5,827 nucleotides of DNA from Desulfurococcales archaeon (GTDB lineage Archaea; Thermoproteota; Thermoprotei_A; Sulfolobales; Desulfurococcaceae): the NCBI GenBank assembly GCA_015521265.1, contig WAON01000195.1:1-5827 (forward strand), written 5' to 3'. Made by a program: the position numbers and the translations under genes. A model generated the notes under the pieces. That model was not told the DNA's origin and ran no database searches. It saw only the letters and a program-made list of their open reading frames with translations. Shown piece after piece: positions 1 through 5,369 of this stretch. Within the stretch, counting starts at the first letter, position 1; each line of letters begins with the position of its first letter.

Positions 1-1
1 T

Positions 2-766
2 AGCCTTATTGATAAAAACTATTTAGAGTCTAAGGAGTTAAAATTCCCTGTAACATATTTTGTTCATAGAGAGGAGTTAGAGAAAGGGATCGATGCTATT
101 TATGAATTATTATTAAACGCTGCTATGCCGCTATATACTGTAGATTTAATAATCCTAATCTTATCGGAAAATCTGCTTGAAACCGAGGATGTAAGGGAGC
201 GCCTCAATAAAATCTTAGCTCTTCTACCAGATAGTACAACGGCTATTCTCATAAAAGTCTGTAGTACTAGGGAATGTGAGAGAAATGTAATGCATAGTTT
301 AATCAAAATGTCTCGTAGGAGACTTAGGACCAAGAACTGGAAAGGCCCATTATTACTCGAGACAACTATTATAAGAGATTACAGTTACATAATACTAGCC
401 ATTAGTAAATCCTTACAGGAAATAAATAAACAGCCTTTTAAAGCAAACATTATAATAGATTTAAGTAATAAAAACAACCCAATAAGCGACATCTCCTTCG
501 CACTAACACTTTCATACATACTAAGGAAGTATAAGGGAGTAGTCATCAACTTAGGGAAAGTTATCGGAATCATTCCTAGAAAAGCCGAGAAATCCCTTAG
601 ATACTTGGCAACACAGGCTATATTCATGGATAAACCGTATAGAAAGTACATACTGAAAGATATTATTAAACTATTAGAACATGCTGATAAAAATATAGAA
701 TTCATAGTAGAACCTCGGAATTTACTAATAGTAAGTAGTGAGCCTAGTGCATCATTATCGGGATAA
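2..766 (+). CDS. Hypothetical protein, 5'-partial; possible CARF-like (Csx1-like) domain
   Basis: This frame is open from the first complete codon (position 2) to the TAA at 764-766, so the gene enters from outside the window. The ATG at 125 is only the first internal Met, with 41 further codons open before it; 254 codons are visible. The visible protein alternates hydrophobic strands and amphipathic helices (Rossmann-like). Numbered from Met125: strand VDLIILILSEN (6-16), helix 20-34, strand 40-46, an Arg-rich helix 59-69, then GPLLLETTIIRDYSYIILAI (74-93), strand ANIIIDLSNKN (107-117), helix 123-135 and strand 138-143. The segment IDLSNKNN followed by helix ISFALTLSYIL lines up by eye with the DxTHGxN motif and following helix of crenarchaeal Csx1-type CARF proteins, but the Thr-His-Gly core is not conserved. 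No HEPN RxxxxH motif is visible in the roughly 90 residues after it. GC is about 34%, clearly lower than the transporter genes. It is convergent with the transporter operon. The CARF reading is an inference; a wholly unrelated function is possible. Confidence 0.72.
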   Translation, partial: SLIDKNYLESKELKFPVTYFVHREELEKGIDAIYELLLNAAMPLYTVDLIILILSENLLETEDVRERLNKILALLPDSTTAILIKVCSTRECERNVMHSLIKMSRRRLRTKNWKGPLLLETTIIRDYSYIILAISKSLQEINKQPFKANIIIDLSNKNNPISDISFALTLSYILRKYKGVVINLGKVIGIIPRKAEKSLRYLATQAIFMDKPYRKYILKDIIKLLEHADKNIEFIVEPRNLLIVSSEPSASLSG

Positions 767-796
767 AAGCTTATTCCTTGTAAACCTACTAGTACG

Positions 797-806
797 TTGT
801 TTTCTT
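797..806 (+). terminator. Putative U-tract terminator of the left-hand gene
   Basis: A T-rich run (TTGTTTTCTT) lies 30 nt after the stop codon at 764-766. Archaeal RNA polymerase commonly terminates at T-rich tracts without a hairpin. A second run at 881-890 (ATTTATTTTT) could act as a backup. Assigned from composition and position only. Confidence 0.35.
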
Positions 807-870
807 ATTGTATAGGGTGAAACTATTATCTAATACAACATTATATCTTAATTAATAACGTGAAATATCA

Positions 871-880
871 TAATAAAAAC
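871..880 (-). terminator. Putative U-tract terminator of the transporter operon
   Basis: On the minus strand the sequence GTTTTTATTA begins 19 nt after the ATPase stop codon (TAA, 902-900). No stable hairpin precedes it. It suits the end of the operon and would keep transcription out of the convergent gene. Confidence 0.35.
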
Positions 881-899
881 ATTTATTTTTAGGTGATTC

Positions 900-2006
900 T
901 TAAGCTAGTGATTTACCAGTTTTATAGTCGAATATTGATATTTTCGTCCAATCTGGTTTTATGTATATTGTTTCTCCCGTCCTGTATTTGGCTGTGTACT
1001 TGGTTTTTATTTTTAGTAGTGTTTCCTCTCCTCCAGGGTTTATGTCTACGTTTAATATTACTTCTGATCCTTGTGGTTCTACTACTAGTATCTTTGCTTT
1101 TATACCGCCGGGTACTGGTTCTTTGTATACATCGATGAATTCCGGCCTTATTCCTAGTAGTATCTCCTGCTGATCTCTTACACCGGCTAGTTCTCCGCCT
1201 GGGATTTTCCTCTGGAATCCTGAGCATTGAAGGATGTATTCGTTGTTCGACTTTGCGATTACGCATTTTATAGTGTTCATCGGTGGTGATCCTATGAATG
1301 TTCCTACGAATACATGGCTCGGCCGGAGGTATACGTCGTCGGGGGAGCCTACCTGTATTATCCTTCCCTTATTCATAACGGCTATTCGATCAGCCATGCT
1401 CAATGCTTCAGCTTGATCATGTGTTACATAGATCGTTGTTATGCCCAGCGTTTTCTGCAGCCTCTTAAGCTCAGCCCTCATCTCGAGTCTTAGGAGTGCG
1501 TCTAGATTACTAAGTGGTTCATCCATTAACCATACTTTAGGCCTACGCACTAGTGTCCTTGCGAGTGCTACTCTCTGCTGCTGCCCGCCGCTGAGCTGCC
1601 CCGGCTTCCGGTCTAGGAGATCCTCTATTTTAAGCATTTTTGCAACTTCTAATACTTTCTTCTTTATATCCGCTTTCGTTAATCCCAGCTTCTTCCTCCT
1701 AATCATTAGTGGGAATGCTATGTTTTGATAAACCGTCATGTGTGGGTATAGTGCGTAGTTTTGGAATACCATTGCAACATCCCGATCCTTTGGCTCGAGG
1801 TCTGTTACATCCCTGTCATCGATGTAGACCCTGCCTTCATCCGGGAATTCTAACCCTGCAACTATTCTAAGCGTAGTTGTTTTTCCGCAGCCGCTTGGGC
1901 CTAGGAGGATCATGAATTCCTTATCTCTAACCTCGACGTTTACATGGTCTACTGCGACTACTCTGCCGAAGCGTTTAACAATATTTTCTAGAAGTACGCG
2001 GGCCAT
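900..2006 (-). CDS. ABC transporter ATP-binding protein, MalK/UgpC-type sugar importer ATPase
   Basis: Cytoplasmic ATPase that, as a homodimer, hydrolyses ATP to power the sugar permeases encoded just upstream. All nucleotide-binding motifs are intact in the 368 residues: Walker A GPSGCGKT (36-43), Q-loop glutamine 82 in FQNYALYPHM, signature LSGGQ (138-142), Walker B VWLMDE (158-163) with catalytic Glu163, D-loop SNLD (166-169) and H-loop His196 in YVTHDQAEALSMADR. A hinge (GTFIGSPPMN) leads into a C-terminal TOBE/MOP-like regulatory domain (about 245-365) with the family's GIRPEFI motif (285-291). This C-terminal domain and the length (MalK proteins are about 370 residues) mark the CUT1 carbohydrate group rather than an amino-acid or lipoprotein exporter ATPase. 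The ATG is preceded at 4 nt by GGTGATC. The gene begins 6 nt after the MalG-type permease stops, so it is the last gene of the operon. An out-of-frame ATG lies 4 nt upstream (ATGTATG) and opens only a very short frame. Confidence 0.96.
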   Translation of the reverse strand: MARVLLENIVKRFGRVVAVDHVNVEVRDKEFMILLGPSGCGKTTTLRIVAGLEFPDEGRVYIDDRDVTDLEPKDRDVAMVFQNYALYPHMTVYQNIAFPLMIRRKKLGLTKADIKKKVLEVAKMLKIEDLLDRKPGQLSGGQQQRVALARTLVRRPKVWLMDEPLSNLDALLRLEMRAELKRLQKTLGITTIYVTHDQAEALSMADRIAVMNKGRIIQVGSPDDVYLRPSHVFVGTFIGSPPMNTIKCVIAKSNNEYILQCSGFQRKIPGGELAGVRDQQEILLGIRPEFIDVYKEPVPGGIKAKILVVEPQGSEVILNVDINPGGEETLLKIKTKYTAKYRTGETIYIKPDWTKISIFDYKTGKSLA

Positions 2007-2010
2007 ACAT

Positions 2011-2019
2011 GATCACCCC
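2011..2019 (-). promoter_or_regulatory. Shine-Dalgarno motif for the ATPase gene
   Basis: On the minus strand this reads GGGGTGATC. GGTGATC matches the conserved archaeal 16S 3' end (GATCACC), 4 nt before the ATG. It overlaps the last codons and stop (TGA) of the permease gene, as expected for coupled translation. Confidence 0.75.
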
Positions 2020-2861
2020 TTAATAGTCCATCCAACCATTCCGCGGACATAGTATTTCTGGAGCAGAGCGTAGACTAGGAGGGGTACGAGCATCGTGAAA
2101 ATCGCTCCAGCTGATAATAAGCCCCAGTCTACAAAGTATTGCCCCCTCATATTAGCTACTTGCAGTGTAACAACGTATTTCTCCGGGCTTGCTAGGAAGA
2201 CTAGAGCGTAGAAGAAATCGCTCCAGACCCATGTGAACTGTATTGCTGACACGCTTGCTATTGCCGGTAAGCTCATCGGCAACACTAGGCGGAAGAATAT
2301 GTGGAAGTCTCCGGCGCCATCAACACGGGCAGCTTCCTCGACTTCCTTTGGGAGTGTATCGAAGAAGTTTTTGAGGAAGAAGGTTATCCATGCAAGCCCC
2401 CACGCGCTATGGACTAGTATTAGGCCCGATAACTGGTCGTACAAGCCCATCCGGTCTAGCATGAAGAATAATGGTACGACACTCATCTGCTGAGGCATTG
2501 ACATTATTACTAGTAGTGTTATAAACAGCCATGTTTTCAGCGGGAAGCTAAACCTCGAGAAGACGTAGGCGGCTAGTGCTGCTATGAATAACGGTATTAT
2601 TGTTGATGGTATTGCTATGATGAAGGAGTTGGTATATCCCCTTCCAACACCATAGATCGGGTTGCTCCATGCATCGATAAAGTTCTTCAATGTATAGTGT
2701 CCGGTTAGAGTCCACCAGCCATTAATTACTACTTCTTTGAAAGGCTTTACAGAAACCATTGCTACGCCGATGAATGGTAGAGTCCATAGTATCGCTATAG
2801 TCCAGACTATGATGTTTATAGCTAGGTATTTTAGGAAGACTTTACCTCTTCTCCTTCCCAC
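2013..2861 (-). CDS. Carbohydrate ABC transporter permease, MalG type
   Basis: Integral membrane subunit that pairs with the MalF-type protein to form the import channel. The 282 residues match the usual length of MalG-type subunits (about 270-300). A short basic N-terminus (MGRRRGK) precedes the first helix (about 11-38). Further helices fall at about 75-100, 108-135, 142-165, 197-222 and 245-270, giving six. The cytoplasmic EAA loop that docks on the ATPase runs from Glu176 to Pro195: EAARVDGAG, then FFRLVLP, with the conserved Gly182. The extracytoplasmic segment between helices 1 and 2 contains the typical LTGHYTLKNFIDAW pattern of CUT1 permeases. The start is GTG at 2861, chosen because AGGTGAT lies 5 nt before it. 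The gene overlaps the preceding permease gene by 20 nt. The substrate cannot be read from this subunit. Confidence 0.94.
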   Translation of the reverse strand: MGRRRGKVFLKYLAINIIVWTIAILWTLPFIGVAMVSVKPFKEVVINGWWTLTGHYTLKNFIDAWSNPIYGVGRGYTNSFIIAIPSTIIPLFIAALAAYVFSRFSFPLKTWLFITLLVIMSMPQQMSVVPLFFMLDRMGLYDQLSGLILVHSAWGLAWITFFLKNFFDTLPKEVEEAARVDGAGDFHIFFRLVLPMSLPAIASVSAIQFTWVWSDFFYALVFLASPEKYVVTLQVANMRGQYFVDWGLLSAGAIFTMLVPLLVYALLQKYYVRGMVGWTIKG

Positions 2862-3810
2862 TCTTCATCACCTGCTTAATAAACCATGCTCCGGGGATTA
2901 GCGTGATTAGTGCTAGGATCACTGCTGTAGCAGCCGATCTACCATAATCTAGTGCCCGGGCGAAGTATAGGTACATTACGAGAGCCATAACGTTGGACGA
3001 ACCACCTGGTCCTCCAAGTGTTGAAACATATACTATATCGAAGATTTTCAAGTCCCAGAGCATAGTCATAACTACTACAACAATAGTAGCATGTTTTAGG
3101 AGTGGAATTACTATTTTAAAGAATATTTGCAGGCCGCTAGCACCATCGATCTTTGCCGCCTCGATATAGCTTTTAGGGAGGGATTCAAAAGCTGCAGAGT
3201 AAACTGTTAAGCTGAAGCCTGTCCAAAGCCATACTGATCCCAGTATTAATGATATCAATGCTGTTTGGGGATAGTTCGTCCATGTTTTCGCTAGTGAATT
3301 TATCCCCAGTGTTTTGAATAGTAGTGGTACTACTCCTAGGGTTCCATCATACATAAATCTTATCAGCAGTCCGCCAACGATCATTGGTATAACCATCCCT
3401 AGAAATATGATTGTCTTAACAATTGAGCTGCCCTTAACCTCATGGAGTAAATACGCTAATGCTAAGCCTAGGAATACTACTAGTGGTAAGTGTATCAGCA
3501 CCCATACAATGTTATGTATCAAAGCACCCCACGGCGGCGGGCGGAGACTCTCAATATTCTTAGGGAGGACTAATGCTTTATCGGGGGAAGTCTCCGTTAT
3601 AACCTTATAGTAATTATCCGGACCATAACCATTCTCGGTTTGAAAACTTATCACGAAAGTACCAACAATAGGGGTTAAGACGAAGGTTATTAGAAGTATA
3701 AGCTCCGGTAGTAGGAACGTTATAATTATCGCCTTCTTACTCCTCCCCCTCCTCTTCTTACCGCTACGCCTCCAAAGCCCTCGGAACACGTGTTCCAACC
3801 CTCCTAACAA
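2842..3810 (-). CDS. Carbohydrate ABC transporter permease, MalF type
   Basis: First channel subunit of the sugar importer, 322 residues if read from TTG 3810. A strongly basic cytoplasmic N-terminus (RRSGKKRRGRSKK, 14-26) precedes six likely membrane helices at about 27-49, 98-122, 131-152, 183-205, 240-262 and 291-313. An external loop of about 45 residues (56-97) follows helix 1. The EAA loop that contacts the ATPase is intact: EAAKIDGASG at 217-226, then IFFKIVIP to 236. The motif IFDIVYVSTLGGPGG (256-270) is characteristic of MalF/UgpA-type permeases. The start is uncertain. TTG 3810 has no upstream Shine-Dalgarno. AGGAGGG at 3805-3799 sits 9 nt before GTG 3789, which would give a 315-residue protein starting MFRGLWRRSG. 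I prefer GTG 3789 because TTG 3810 lies at or before the predicted transcription start. The 3' end overlaps the next gene by 20 nt. Confidence 0.93.
   Translation of the reverse strand: MLGGLEHVFRGLWRRSGKKRRGRSKKAIIITFLLPELILLITFVLTPIVGTFVISFQTENGYGPDNYYKVITETSPDKALVLPKNIESLRPPPWGALIHNIVWVLIHLPLVVFLGLALAYLLHEVKGSSIVKTIIFLGMVIPMIVGGLLIRFMYDGTLGVVPLLFKTLGINSLAKTWTNYPQTALISLILGSVWLWTGFSLTVYSAAFESLPKSYIEAAKIDGASGLQIFFKIVIPLLKHATIVVVVMTMLWDLKIFDIVYVSTLGGPGGSSNVMALVMYLYFARALDYGRSAATAVILALITLIPGAWFIKQVMKSGKEKR
2867..2873 (-). promoter_or_regulatory. Shine-Dalgarno motif that decides the GTG start of the MalG-type gene
   Basis: AGGTGAT on the minus strand lies 5 nt upstream of GTG 2861, inside the last codons of the upstream permease gene. 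The nearby ATG at 2868-2866 is in the frame of the upstream gene (its Met315) and is not the start. Confidence 0.7.
3783..3796. repeat. Perfect 14-bp palindrome at the permease gene start (candidate operator)
   Basis: GGAACACGTGTTCC equals its own reverse complement over all 14 bases. It begins 2 nt after the AGGAGGG Shine-Dalgarno motif, covers the preferred GTG start, and lies about 10-20 nt past the predicted transcription start. The position suits a dimeric repressor site that blocks the permease/ATPase promoter. It also encodes protein, so chance cannot be excluded: roughly one such palindrome is expected per 16 kb of random sequence. Confidence 0.45.
3799..3805 (-). promoter_or_regulatory. 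Shine-Dalgarno motif of the MalF-type permease gene
   Basis: AGGAGGG on the minus strand, 9 nt before GTG 3789 and directly adjacent to TTG 3798. It lies downstream of TTG 3810, which argues for the shorter protein. Confidence 0.6.
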
Positions 3811-3828
3811 ACTAGTACATGGTTACGA

Positions 3829-3836
3829 TTTATAAA
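3829..3836 (-). promoter_or_regulatory. TATA box of an internal promoter for the permease/ATPase genes
   Basis: TTTATAAA, within TTTTTATAAATC on the minus strand, is close to the ideal archaeal TATA box. The usual 25-nt spacing puts transcription initiation near 3806, so the mRNA would begin just at the AGGAGGG ribosome site. The upstream bases (ATTTCTT) are a poor BRE, so promoter strength is uncertain. Confidence 0.55.
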
Positions 3837-3854
3837 AAGAAATATTGTAATGGG

Positions 3855-3860
3855 AAAAAA
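3855..3860 (-). terminator. Putative U-tract terminator after the binding-protein gene
   Basis: Six consecutive Ts on the minus strand (AACTTTTTTCCC) lie 37 nt after the binding-protein stop codon and about 20 nt before the internal TATA box. This is the order expected when one transcription unit ends and the next starts. Partial read-through is likely. Confidence 0.4.
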
Positions 3861-3897
3861 GTTAGGGTTTAGCAATCATGTTTACCAGCTATCCCTT

Positions 3898-5253
3898 TTA
3901 GGATGATGATTGACATGCTGGGTGCTGCTGTGTCAGGGTATCCAGGATCTGGTCTACTTGATCAGGCTCAGCCCATAATAGTTTCAACTGGTCCCAGAAT
4001 AGTGTCTGCCAGTCTCCACCTACTGAGTCGTCTAGGTCTGGTACTATCTCCATTCCTAGGTTTAGGATTTTCTGGTATACGGACTGCATAGGCTTCCAGA
4101 GCTTGTCTACGCTTATCTTCTTATAAGTCGGTATTTTACCAGCCGGCCCTGCTACATGATACATTTGTCCCTCTGTAGCTATGAATTTCAGGAAGGTTTT
4201 AGCTGCATCCATTTTATCTGTGAATTTGGGTATGAATCCATAGTCTGCTCCGCCTACTACACCTTTAGCACCTGGTAGTGGGAAGAAGTCTAGATCGTTG
4301 GGGTCGTCTACCCTGCCGGTAATCCATGTACCCATGAAGTATAATGCGTATTTACCGTTCCACCATTCATCTACTGCTTGAGTCCACTCGATCGGCTCGC
4401 TGAAGTACCCGTTCTTTATTAGTGGTACGAGCTTATTCTTGAATATATCTTTAACTTGTGGATCATTAAACTTTACCTCACAATTAATCAGCTTATACTG
4501 CAGATCCGGTCCGCCGAACGTTATTAGGAAGTGCTCAACAATATCGCTCTCAGGCCATCCCACACCATCGCCTGTAACTATTGGGTTCTGAATACCAGGT
4601 ATCTGTTTAATTTTATCTAGGAGGTTTAAGAAGTCGTCCCAGGTCTTAGGCTCCGATAAGCCGTGCTGCTGGAAGAATGATTTACGGTACCAGAAGCCCG
4701 GCTTTAACCACATAGTGAATGGTGCTCCATATATTTTACCATTATATGTAACCTTATCAACAATCCCGCCAATATAGTCGTCTGGGTTGATCATGTCGGA
4801 TATGTCGACAACATATCCCTTCTTAGCCATTTCAACAATCCACCAAGCCCATGGCGTGATTATTACGTCTGCAGGAGTCTTACCGGCTGCAAACTGTAAC
4901 GGGGCAGTCTTAGCCAGGTCCTCTGCTCTCTTAGAGATATAGTTTACCTTGATATTAGGATACTTCGCTGTGAAATTACCTATTACAGCCTTGAAGTACT
5001 CCGCCGATGTACCACTCCATGGCCCTATAACAGTGATAGTTACTTGTTTTGCAGTAGTCGTGGTCGGAGAAGTAGTTGTAGTAGCCCCGCCTCCTCCCTG
5101 AGTAGTTGTAGTGGTTTGGGGTGTAGTTGTTGATGGTGATGTAGTAGTTTTCCCTGGTTGTGAAGAGGCATACCACCAGTATCCTCCGCCTATTGCAAGG
5201 ATGACGATTATGATTATTAGGATAGCTAGTCCGGTTCTAGTTAATGCATTCAT
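3898..5253 (-). CDS. Extracellular solute-binding protein, family 1 (sugar-binding), membrane-anchored
   Basis: Captures the transported carbohydrate outside the cell and delivers it to the permeases. Numbered from ATG 5253 (451 residues): a short N-terminus MNALTRTG, a hydrophobic anchor (9-28), a Thr/Ser/Pro/Gly linker (about 34-70) and a mature two-lobe domain (about 71-451) starting VTITVIGPWSG. Family-1 landmarks include the periplasmic KIYGAPFTMW segment (173-182), YRKSFFQQHGL followed by PKTWDDFLNLLDKI (202-215) and FMGTWITG near 306-313. The phrase GVGWPESDIVEHF (230-242) and FNDPQVKDIF resemble alpha-glucoside-binding AglE-type proteins, which I recall from the family rather than having searched. 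Many Trp residues (including a WAWW cluster at 135-138) suit stacking on sugar rings. There is no lipobox Cys near the anchor; the two Cys (258 and 447) could form a disulfide. The frame stays open to GTG 5277, but that codon lies upstream of the predicted transcription start and lacks a Shine-Dalgarno. Confidence 0.93.
   Translation of the reverse strand: MNALTRTGLAILIIIIVILAIGGGYWWYASSQPGKTTTSPSTTTPQTTTTTQGGGGATTTTSPTTTTAKQVTITVIGPWSGTSAEYFKAVIGNFTAKYPNIKVNYISKRAEDLAKTAPLQFAAGKTPADVIITPWAWWIVEMAKKGYVVDISDMINPDDYIGGIVDKVTYNGKIYGAPFTMWLKPGFWYRKSFFQQHGLSEPKTWDDFLNLLDKIKQIPGIQNPIVTGDGVGWPESDIVEHFLITFGGPDLQYKLINCEVKFNDPQVKDIFKNKLVPLIKNGYFSEPIEWTQAVDEWWNGKYALYFMGTWITGRVDDPNDLDFFPLPGAKGVVGGADYGFIPKFTDKMDAAKTFLKFIATEGQMYHVAGPAGKIPTYKKISVDKLWKPMQSVYQKILNLGMEIVPDLDDSVGGDWQTLFWDQLKLLWAEPDQVDQILDTLTQQHPACQSSS
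5042..5150. repeat. Low-complexity Thr-codon tract (stalk of the binding protein)
   Basis: The minus strand is dominated by ACT and ACA (Thr) codons with a run of Gly codons, encoding the stalk TTTSPSTTTPQTTTTT, GGGG and TTTTSPTTTT. On the + strand it appears as irregular GTAGTT/GTAGTA repeats. The units are imperfect and stay in frame, so it is a coding repeat, not a CRISPR or a true tandem array. Length variation between strains is plausible. Confidence 0.7.
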
Positions 5254-5262
5254 ACTTATACC

Positions 5263-5301
5263 CCGGAAAATTATCACTAATGGGTATATAATATCCGGAA
5301 A
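5263..5301. repeat. Paired CCGGAAA direct repeats flanking the TATA box
   Basis: CCGGAAA occurs at 5263-5269 and 5295-5301 with an exact 32-bp period, about three helical turns. The two copies bracket the TATA box and the predicted transcription start. The distal copy also sits within an imperfect palindrome (AATATCCGGAAATATT). Candidate operator half-sites; short enough to be chance. Confidence 0.35.
5285..5292 (-). promoter_or_regulatory. TATA box of the binding-protein gene
   Basis: ATTATATA on the minus strand. Transcription would begin about 25 nt downstream, near 5262, leaving a leader of about 9 nt before ATG 5253. That short leader includes a weak GGGGT Shine-Dalgarno (5264-5260). 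Confidence 0.5.
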
Positions 5302-5339
5302 TATTTATTTGTTTTGATGAATGATTCATAGCAAGGAAT

Positions 5340-5356
5340 TTGACGTGGCTGGTCAA
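5340..5356. repeat. Short inverted repeat TTGAC-N7-GTCAA
   Basis: Perfect 5-bp arms at 5340-5344 and 5352-5356 flank a 7-bp spacer, immediately before the TATA-like run TTTATTATTA at 5358-5367. The position suits an operator or activator site for the right-hand gene, but 5-bp arms are weak evidence. Confidence 0.3.
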
Positions 5357-5369
5357 CTTTATTATTAAC

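Larger units (their letters stand above)
767..899. other. Convergent intergenic region
   Basis: These 133 AT-rich bases separate the ends of two convergent genes. They hold T-rich stretches on both strands that fit archaeal U-tract termination. I see no RNA gene or strong hairpin here. An AGGTGAT at 891-897 on the + strand resembles a Shine-Dalgarno motif, but no convincing + strand gene follows it. Confidence 0.6.
3811..3897. other. Spacer between the binding-protein and permease genes
   Basis: This 87-nt gap is the longest within the transporter cluster. It contains, in order of minus-strand transcription, a T6 tract and a near-consensus TATA box. The combination suggests separate control of the binding protein and of the membrane/ATPase genes. 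Confidence 0.6.
5254..5369. promoter_or_regulatory. Divergent promoter region between the binding-protein gene and the right-hand gene
   Basis: About 116 bp separate the two divergent starts (ATG 5253 on minus, ATG 5370 on plus). The region is AT-rich and holds a TATA-like box for the binding-protein gene, paired CCGGAAA repeats, a TTGAC/GTCAA inverted repeat and a second TATA-like run facing right. The layout allows one regulator to control both genes. Confidence 0.6.

Noticed and set aside
385..705. Minus-strand frame opposite the left-hand gene
   Set aside because: It lies wholly within the longer + strand gene, has no ribosome site or promoter, and its hydrophobic composition is the antisense shadow of an AT-rich coding sequence.
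560..766. HEPN ribonuclease domain following the CARF-like region
   Set aside because: No RxxxxH motif is present in the C-terminal residues, so an RNase function is not supported.
891..1138. Plus-strand frame preceded by AGGTGAT
   Set aside because: The Shine-Dalgarno-like motif is placed on top of the frame start, and the frame is the Leu-rich antisense of the ATPase C-terminal domain, which is clearly the real gene.
922..1266. Minus-strand alternative frame inside the ATPase gene
   Set aside because: Very Arg/Lys/Thr-rich product typical of a shifted frame of a real gene; the ATPase frame continues unbroken through to a proper TOBE domain, so it is not a frameshift remnant.
5042..5150. 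GTAGTT-rich repeats considered as a CRISPR or satellite array
   Set aside because: Units are only 3-6 bp, irregular, without spacers, and fully explained by in-frame Thr codons.
4976..5176. Tyr/Asn-rich frame over the Thr stalk
   Set aside because: It is the shifted reading of repetitive ACT/ACA codons; the in-frame stalk fits a surface binding protein.
5170..5253. Bacterial-type lipoprotein signal on the binding protein
   Set aside because: No cysteine occurs after the hydrophobic segment; the first Cys is in the mature domain near residue 258.
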